The position numbers were made by a program, and so were the translations under genes. From Roseibium sp. Sym1 (GTDB lineage: Bacteria > Pseudomonadota > Alphaproteobacteria > Rhizobiales > Stappiaceae), in assembly GCF_027359675.1 (NCBI RefSeq), contig NZ_CP114786.1:3632501-3696500 (forward strand): a DNA stretch of 64,000 bases. Direction: 5' to 3'. Under the pieces are notes generated by a model. The model saw nothing but the letters and a program-made list of their open reading frames with translations. It did not search any database and was not told where the DNA came from. Shown in pieces: positions 59,507-64,000 of the stretch (position 1 is the stretch's first letter; every line of letters begins with the position of its first letter).

Positions 59507-60109
59507 ATGATGAGCAACCCGGTAACCGCAATCCTTCAGATCAACGCGTCGGCGCGCAAGGCCGGCTCGGTGACACGTGAGTTGACCGAGACCCTGGTAA
59601 CACGGCTCTTGGCGAAGTCCCGGGACGCCAAGGTGATCAGCCGGGATGTTTCGCAAGGATTGCCGTTTCTCGACGAGGATTGGGTCGGCGCCAACTTCAC
59701 GGATACAGCGGATCGAAGCGCCGAGCAGCGTATGAAACTGGCTCTGTCCGATACACTCGTGTCCGAACTGAAGGCTGCGGACACAATTGTCATTGGGACA
59801 CCGATCTATAATTTTTCCGTGCCGGCGGCGCTCAAGGCCTGGATCGACCTTGTTGCCCGTGCCCGGGAGACTTTTCGGTACACGGAGAACGGTCCTGAAG
59901 GACTGTTGAAGGACAAGAAGGCTTATGTGATTGTTGCGTCCGGAGGCACGAAAGTGGGATCCGAAATCGACTTCGCATCGAATTACCTCAGACACGTGCT
60001 CGGTTTCATCGGTATTTCGGATGTGACATTTGTCGCCGCCGACCAACTGATGATGGACCCAGCCAAACGAGAGTTGGCTTTGGCAGAAACGCTGCAGCTT
60101 GCAGCCTGA
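59507..60109 (+). CDS. azoR: FMN-dependent NADH-azoreductase
   Basis: A 200-residue flavodoxin-fold oxidoreductase: ILQINASARKAGSVTRELTE with the FMN phosphate loop, IVIGTPIYNFSVPAALKAWIDL and YVIVASGGTKVGSE are family motifs. It reduces quinones or azo compounds with NADH, in detoxification. Two ATG codons (59507, 59510) open the frame. It is the first clear chromosomal gene after the prophage-like part. Confidence 0.9.
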   Translation: MMSNPVTAILQINASARKAGSVTRELTETLVTRLLAKSRDAKVISRDVSQGLPFLDEDWVGANFTDTADRSAEQRMKLALSDTLVSELKAADTIVIGTPIYNFSVPAALKAWIDLVARARETFRYTENGPEGLLKDKKAYVIVASGGTKVGSEIDFASNYLRHVLGFIGISDVTFVAADQLMMDPAKRELALAETLQLAA

Positions 60110-60414
60110 GGCAGATGTCGGAACAGGGATGTAATATATCCGGGTTCCGACGCCAGCGGGGCATCACCGACACCGCCTGCAATTTCTGATTGCGTATTGC
60201 TGCGATTTTCCGAGCCGGTAAAAATCCGTAAGGTCAAACTGATCCTGCAGGCGCGAATTGCCTGTGACGTGTGAAACTTGGAACTGCATGACAACAATTA
60301 CCCTCCCGCACCTTCTGGTGCGGCAGGCTCATTGCAAGTTTTACTCTGATTGTTGATTTTTATAGCCCGCTTGCAGGACAGCAGGTCTGTTTTCTTGCCG
60401 TTTTCCGGTTAGCG
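60110..60414. other. Intergenic region after azoR
   Basis: About 300 bases. The hairpin CCGCACC-TTCT-GGTGCGG (60306-60323) may end a transcript. No gene seen. Confidence 0.4.
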
Positions 60415-60498
60415 TCAGATGACGCCAACAACTATTGCAGCCAAAAAAGCAAAGGCTGCGAGAAAGGCAATCATATTCAGGTTCCGCGCAAGAGTCAT
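60415..60498 (-). CDS. 27-residue membrane peptide
   Basis: A very short gene: MTLARNLNMIA followed by one transmembrane stretch (FLAAFAFLAAIVVGVI). GGGAG stands nine bases before the ATG at 60498. Small single-helix proteins of this type occur in Hyphomicrobiales. Function unknown. Confidence 0.55.
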   Translation of the reverse strand: MTLARNLNMIAFLAAFAFLAAIVVGVI

Positions 60499-60857
60499 TT
60501 TTCCACTCCCGATCACCTCTTTCTGACCGGGCGATACTATGTCAGCCTTTTCGTGAAACGAAGCGAAAAAGATGCTGCAACGCAGCGATGCCGTGCAGTC
60601 ACTGGTTGTGTTTTTTGAGGGTTTGTTAAGTAAGGTATTGATCCCAAAAGAAACGTGCCTTTGGCGCCGTGCGACAATTTTTCTCCGGCTAAATTTGACA
60701 GAACCCATGTTCAGGTCGCCGTCGTTCCGATGGATGCGGGTGATCCCGGTGGCTGTCCGGCCTTGCCGCTTCCTGAACGCCCTCGTCCTGTAGTAGGTGA
60801 ATGTTAAGGGCCTGCTGATACATTCCAAGGTCACGCGATCAGCGCGCCGGAGTGTCA
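60499..60857. other. Intergenic region before the DUF2336 gene
   Basis: About 360 bases that must hold the promoters of the 27-residue peptide and the DUF2336 gene. No further gene was accepted. Confidence 0.4.
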
Positions 60858-62003
60858 ATGATCAACCTTGCGAAACTTGCCGACTTGGCAAGGGATCCCA
60901 GTGCCGCAGGCCGCAAGAGCCTTGTTGGCGCGCTCACGGATCTTTTTGTGAATTCCGGCGATGATCGGGACGAGCAGATCAGCCTGTTGTTCGGGGACAT
61001 CGTGCTGAAGGTTCTGGGGCAGCTGGAGGAGGAAACCCGGATCATTCTGTCCAAGCGCGTGTGCCGGGAAAAAGACGCACCGCGCGAGTTGATGGTCAAG
61101 CTGGCCAACGACATGATCACGGTTGCCGAACCTGTCCTGGAAAAGTCGCCCGCCCTGACTTCGGATGACCTTGTGGCGATTGCCTCTTCCGCATCAATGG
61201 AACATCTTGGCGCGATCGCAGGGCGCGAAACCGTTGATGTGGCGGTCACAACGGTTCTTGTCGACAGGGGCGACAGCGCCGTATTGAGCAAGGTCGCTGA
61301 GAACAAGGGCGCCCAATTCGCTGACAGTTCGTTTTTGAAGCTGGTCGAAAAAGCCCGTTCCAACGAGAAGATCCAGGCCGCGCTGATCAATCGCCCGGAC
61401 TTGCCGGAAGAAGCCGCACAGGCCCTGCTACCGTTTTTGACCGAAGAACTGAAAGAACGGATCAGCTCTCTGGGGGCGGACAATACACTTGTTCAATTGC
61501 TGGCCGAACGTGCCGCGACCGAAGTTGCCGCACGTGCGCACAAGCTTGAAGAGGCACGGGAACAGTCCAATGCCCTCATCAAGGACGTGATCAACAAGAA
61601 AACGAAGATCGATGATGCGGTCACCATGTTCGCAAGAGCCGATCGGACCGCGGAACTCGGCATGCTGCTGGCCAAGGTGAGTGAACTGCCGCCGGCGGCC
61701 GTCTCCCAGTTGTTGTTCAGCAAAAGCGACAAGCCGCTGATCATTCTCTGCAAGGCCAATGGCGTTACATCCGACGCCTACAAGGACGTGTTGACCATGC
61801 GGGCGCGCCGGCTTCGGATGGGAGGGCTTGAGCTGAACGCCGCCATCCAGCGTTATTCCGCCCTGAGTGAAGAGGGGGCCAAGCGCTCACTCGAGACGCT
61901 CAAGAATTCCAGCGGTGTTTTCGGACTGAACACCGGAAGCGGCAAGGCCCCCGCAGAAGCGGCCTCGTCGAAAAAGAACATTCCGTTTGCGTCCAGCCGC
62001 TGA
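60858..62003 (+). CDS. DUF2336 family protein
   Basis: A 381-residue, almost entirely helical soluble protein of the alphaproteobacterial DUF2336 type, with repeated helix pairs (DDRDEQISLLFGDIVLKVLGQLEEETR; APRELMVKLANDMITVAEPVLEKSPALTSDDLV; QAALINRPDLPEEAAQALLPFLTEEL) that resemble a HEAT-like array. CGGAG precedes ATG 60858. The family is thought to have regulatory roles in Alphaproteobacteria, without a defined activity here. It is convergent with the LysE gene, six bases apart. Confidence 0.82.
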   Translation: MINLAKLADLARDPSAAGRKSLVGALTDLFVNSGDDRDEQISLLFGDIVLKVLGQLEEETRIILSKRVCREKDAPRELMVKLANDMITVAEPVLEKSPALTSDDLVAIASSASMEHLGAIAGRETVDVAVTTVLVDRGDSAVLSKVAENKGAQFADSSFLKLVEKARSNEKIQAALINRPDLPEEAAQALLPFLTEELKERISSLGADNTLVQLLAERAATEVAARAHKLEEAREQSNALIKDVINKKTKIDDAVTMFARADRTAELGMLLAKVSELPPAAVSQLLFSKSDKPLIILCKANGVTSDAYKDVLTMRARRLRMGGLELNAAIQRYSALSEEGAKRSLETLKNSSGVFGLNTGSGKAPAEAASSKKNIPFASSR

Positions 62004-62009
62004 GTTGGC

Positions 62010-62636
62010 TCACCCCGCGCTACGCTGCAAAGTCGCGGTCATTGCGGCTGCAGACACGAGAAAGGCCCCGCCGATCTTGTTGACCAGCCTCAGAAGCGAC
62101 GGGCTGCGCAGTTTCTGTCCAAGAGCCGCCGCGGCGAGTGCATAGAAGGCGGCATTGACAATTCCAAGTACCACGAAGGTGGTGCCCAGCAAGGTCAATT
62201 GCGGAATGACCGGTGCCTGCGGTGCAATGAAGTGCGGCAGGAATGCCATGAAGAACACAATGCCCTTCGGATTCAATGCCGTGACAACATAGGCATGCCA
62301 GAATATCTTCTTCGCAGGTATGTCAGCCACCTGTTGCGGGCCAAGCGCCATTGGACGGCTGCGCCACAACTTGATCCCGAGCCAAACCAGATAAGCGGCG
62401 CCGATCCACTTCAGAACACTGAACGCAGTCGCGGACGCAGCCAGGATCGCTCCCAAGCCCATGAGAGAGGCCGTCGCCGCCGTCGCATCCCCAAGACCGA
62501 CGCCCATCACGCTGGCGAAGGCGGATTTGCGCCCCTGGGTGAGCGCATAGCTGACCACAAGCATGATCGTGGGACCGGGGATGGCCAATACGACAAGCGT
62601 GGCCGCGACATACGCGAGATAGAGCTCAAGTGTCAT
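62010..62636 (-). CDS. LysE/RhtB family exporter
   Basis: A 208-residue membrane protein with five to six helices; AIPGPTIMLVVSYALTQGRKSAFASVMGVGLGD is the LysE family signature, and ALNPKGIVFFMAFLPHFI the second. It should export an amino acid or related metabolite; the substrate is not clear. Confidence 0.9.
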   Translation of the reverse strand: MTLELYLAYVAATLVVLAIPGPTIMLVVSYALTQGRKSAFASVMGVGLGDATAATASLMGLGAILAASATAFSVLKWIGAAYLVWLGIKLWRSRPMALGPQQVADIPAKKIFWHAYVVTALNPKGIVFFMAFLPHFIAPQAPVIPQLTLLGTTFVVLGIVNAAFYALAAAALGQKLRSPSLLRLVNKIGGAFLVSAAAMTATLQRSAG

Positions 62637-62727
62637 GTGCTGTCCCTTCGAATTGCGGGGAAACGATAGACCCGGTCTGCCGAATGTTCAATCATGTCGA
62701 GCAGGACGGCTACACGGACGGGACCGG

Positions 62728-63504
62728 ATGCAAAAACGCGACTTGAGATACGGTATCTGGCTGACCGGCCTTTGCCTGCTGACACTGTCCGCAAGTGCCG
62801 CGGAACCTGTTCCCACTGCCGAGCCGCTGGTCCCGAGCCGGCCTGTGCCCTTCATCGCGGGCGTGGACGTTCCCCGACAAAAGCCGCCGGTTCCGTCAGT
62901 TGACCCCGTGCTCCCTAGGCAGGGTCCGGCGTCGAAAGCGGCATGTGTCATACCTGGCGCCAGGATCGTGCACAAGGAGCCTTTCACGGGTGGGCTCGAA
63001 GGCAGCCTGCTCGATGACGAGGCCTGCGGTATCGCGGAACCGGTTGCTTTCAGAAGTGTTGTAGAGGGACGGATCGAGGTGACCTTGCCTGCATCTGTCA
63101 TCGTCTCCTGTGATTTTGCCCGCACGGTCACGAAATGGCTGCTGCAGGATGTCGTTCCGGCAGCTGTGAAACATCTGGACAGCGAATTGTCCGGGATCGG
63201 CAGTGGACCGGGATACCAGTGCCGCCGCCGAAACAACCTGCCTGACGGCAAACTGTCCGAACATGCCCTGGGCACGGCACTGGATATTTCCCATTTTGAG
63301 TTTCGTGACGGATCCAGAGTTTCAATAAGGGACGATTGGTCCGGAGACACAGCGAAGGGCCGCTTCCTGGAAGCAATTCACGCCGCGGCCTGTAATCGAT
63401 TTCCAACGGTGCTCGGCCCGAATGCAGATCCCAACCACAAGTCCCACATCCATCTCGATACCGGTTGCCATGGCCGTGACTGCACATATCTTATCTGCCA
63501 ATAA
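62728..63504 (+). CDS. Extensin-like secreted protein
   Basis: A 258-residue exported protein. A signal peptide (about 1-24, ending SASAA) and a Pro-rich stretch (25-65) lead into the Extensin-like_C domain: CVIPGARIV, ARTVTKWLLQDVVPAAVKHL, CRRRNNLPDGKLSEHALGTALDIS (the D/E-x-x-H-type metal-site region) and KSHIHLD. Such proteins resemble M15-type cell-wall enzymes in layout. Role in the envelope. Confidence 0.85.
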   Translation: MQKRDLRYGIWLTGLCLLTLSASAAEPVPTAEPLVPSRPVPFIAGVDVPRQKPPVPSVDPVLPRQGPASKAACVIPGARIVHKEPFTGGLEGSLLDDEACGIAEPVAFRSVVEGRIEVTLPASVIVSCDFARTVTKWLLQDVVPAAVKHLDSELSGIGSGPGYQCRRRNNLPDGKLSEHALGTALDISHFEFRDGSRVSIRDDWSGDTAKGRFLEAIHAAACNRFPTVLGPNADPNHKSHIHLDTGCHGRDCTYLICQ

Positions 63505-63575
63505 ACTTATCTCACCTTGCAATTTATCCTGAAGATTGTTCCCTTGAGGCACTGACTCCAAATGACAGGCTGCGC

Positions 63576-64000
63576 ATGGAACGCTACGAAACCGCCGTTG
63601 AGGCTGCTCTCGATCTTCGTCCGGATCAGCCTGTCTACTGCTTCCGCCCCGAAGTTCTGAAGCAGGATGCACAACAGTTTCAAAGCCTGTTTCCAGGGAA
63701 AACGGCTTACGCCGTGAAGACGAACGGAGAGCCGTTTGTTCTCAAAACGCTCGCGGATGCCGGGATCGGTTGTTTTGATGTTGCCTCGCCGGCGGAGTTC
63801 GCCGCGGTGCGCCAGGCTGCTCCGAAAGCGGAGATGCTCTACATGCATCCGATCAAGGCACAATCCGACATCAGGCTGGCGCTGGAAGACTATCGGATCC
63901 GGACACTTTCCCTCGATCATGAAGACGAGGTCGCCAAGATCCTGCGCATCGTTCGCGCGCTGGACATCGATCCAGGCAAGATCACCTTGTTCGTCCGAAT
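63576..64000 (+). CDS. Ornithine/lysine decarboxylase (group IV), 5' part
   Basis: The frame is open to the window end; 141 residues are visible. KTAYAVKTNGEPFVLKTLADAGIGCFDVASPAEF contains the Lys that binds PLP (AVKTN) and the next beta strand of the alanine-racemase-type barrel. MLYMHPIKAQSDIRLALEDYRIRTLSLDH follows. This is the eukaryote-like ornithine decarboxylase/LysA fold used for polyamine synthesis in Alphaproteobacteria. Confidence 0.85.
   Translation, partial: MERYETAVEAALDLRPDQPVYCFRPEVLKQDAQQFQSLFPGKTAYAVKTNGEPFVLKTLADAGIGCFDVASPAEFAAVRQAAPKAEMLYMHPIKAQSDIRLALEDYRIRTLSLDHEDEVAKILRIVRALDIDPGKITLFVR

Overview
The window is about 64 kb of high-GC DNA that reads as an alphaproteobacterium of the Hyphomicrobiales, most like a marine Roseibium/Labrenzia-type bacterium. 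This is inferred from BA14K-type secreted proteins, a DUF2336 protein, a carnitine-to-glycine-betaine gene set of rhizobial type and DUF6362-type phage genes. No rRNA, tRNA or CRISPR array was recognised.

Left chromosomal part (1-20.5 kb). A truncated DUF294-type nucleotidyltransferase gene, a small membrane protein and a membrane-anchored DEDDh exonuclease form one operon. They are followed by a putative HExxH metalloprotease of effector type in AT-rich surroundings, an SDR and a cytochrome b561. A FecR-like / CHASE2-adenylate cyclase / secreted LCAT-like lipase operon is divergent from a Crp-type regulator, and a near-consensus CRP site lies between them. Two BA14K proteins follow. Next come two minus-strand units (CoA ligase, acyl-CoA dehydrogenase and CaiD-like hydratase; BKACE, SDR and a carnitine dehydrogenase-thioesterase fusion) that together would take gamma-butyrobetaine or crotonobetaine to carnitine and glycine betaine. 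A CdhR-type regulator is divergent from them.

Prophage-like part (20.6-59.3 kb). An S24-type repressor with clear operators and small early genes (20.6-23.6 kb) is separated from a complete short-tailed (T7-like podovirus) morphogenesis and lysis set (34.1-59.3 kb). That set runs TerS, TerL, gp13-like, portal, Bbp19-like, scaffold, capsid, two tail tubular proteins, internal proteins, a collagen-like fibre, holin, SAR endolysin and Rz/Rz1. No integrase, DNA polymerase, RNA polymerase, helicase or primase is visible in the window, so the element is either defective or domesticated, or its early genes lie elsewhere. Cargo blocks interrupt it. At 23.8-33.4 kb there are three tail-collar (MdpB-like) proteins, a beta-propeller-like protein, a GNAT, a DUF6916 protein and a 1750-residue autotransporter with six 360-bp repeats. 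At 36.7-42.8 kb there are a B12/radical SAM protein, an FtrA regulator with a rhodanese, and a 158-aa/672-aa gene pair. At 46.3-48.0 kb there is a self-contained unit with its own promoter and terminator.

The most interesting observation is in that last unit. The 300-aa protein encoded at 47116-48018 ends in the same roughly 41-residue C-terminal segment as the capsid scaffold (about 59% identical). This suggests that an effector-like N-terminal domain is tagged for packaging inside the capsid, with a secreted 148-aa protein upstream as a possible immunity partner. A 264-bp MITE-like element sits between the two. Together with the 672-aa protein (PIN-like N-terminus, ejection-protein-like C-terminus), this makes the element a candidate for a particle that carries protein cargo.

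Right chromosomal part (59.5-64 kb). An FMN azoreductase, a 27-aa membrane peptide, a DUF2336 protein, a LysE-type exporter, an extensin-like secreted protein and the start of a group IV ornithine/lysine decarboxylase.
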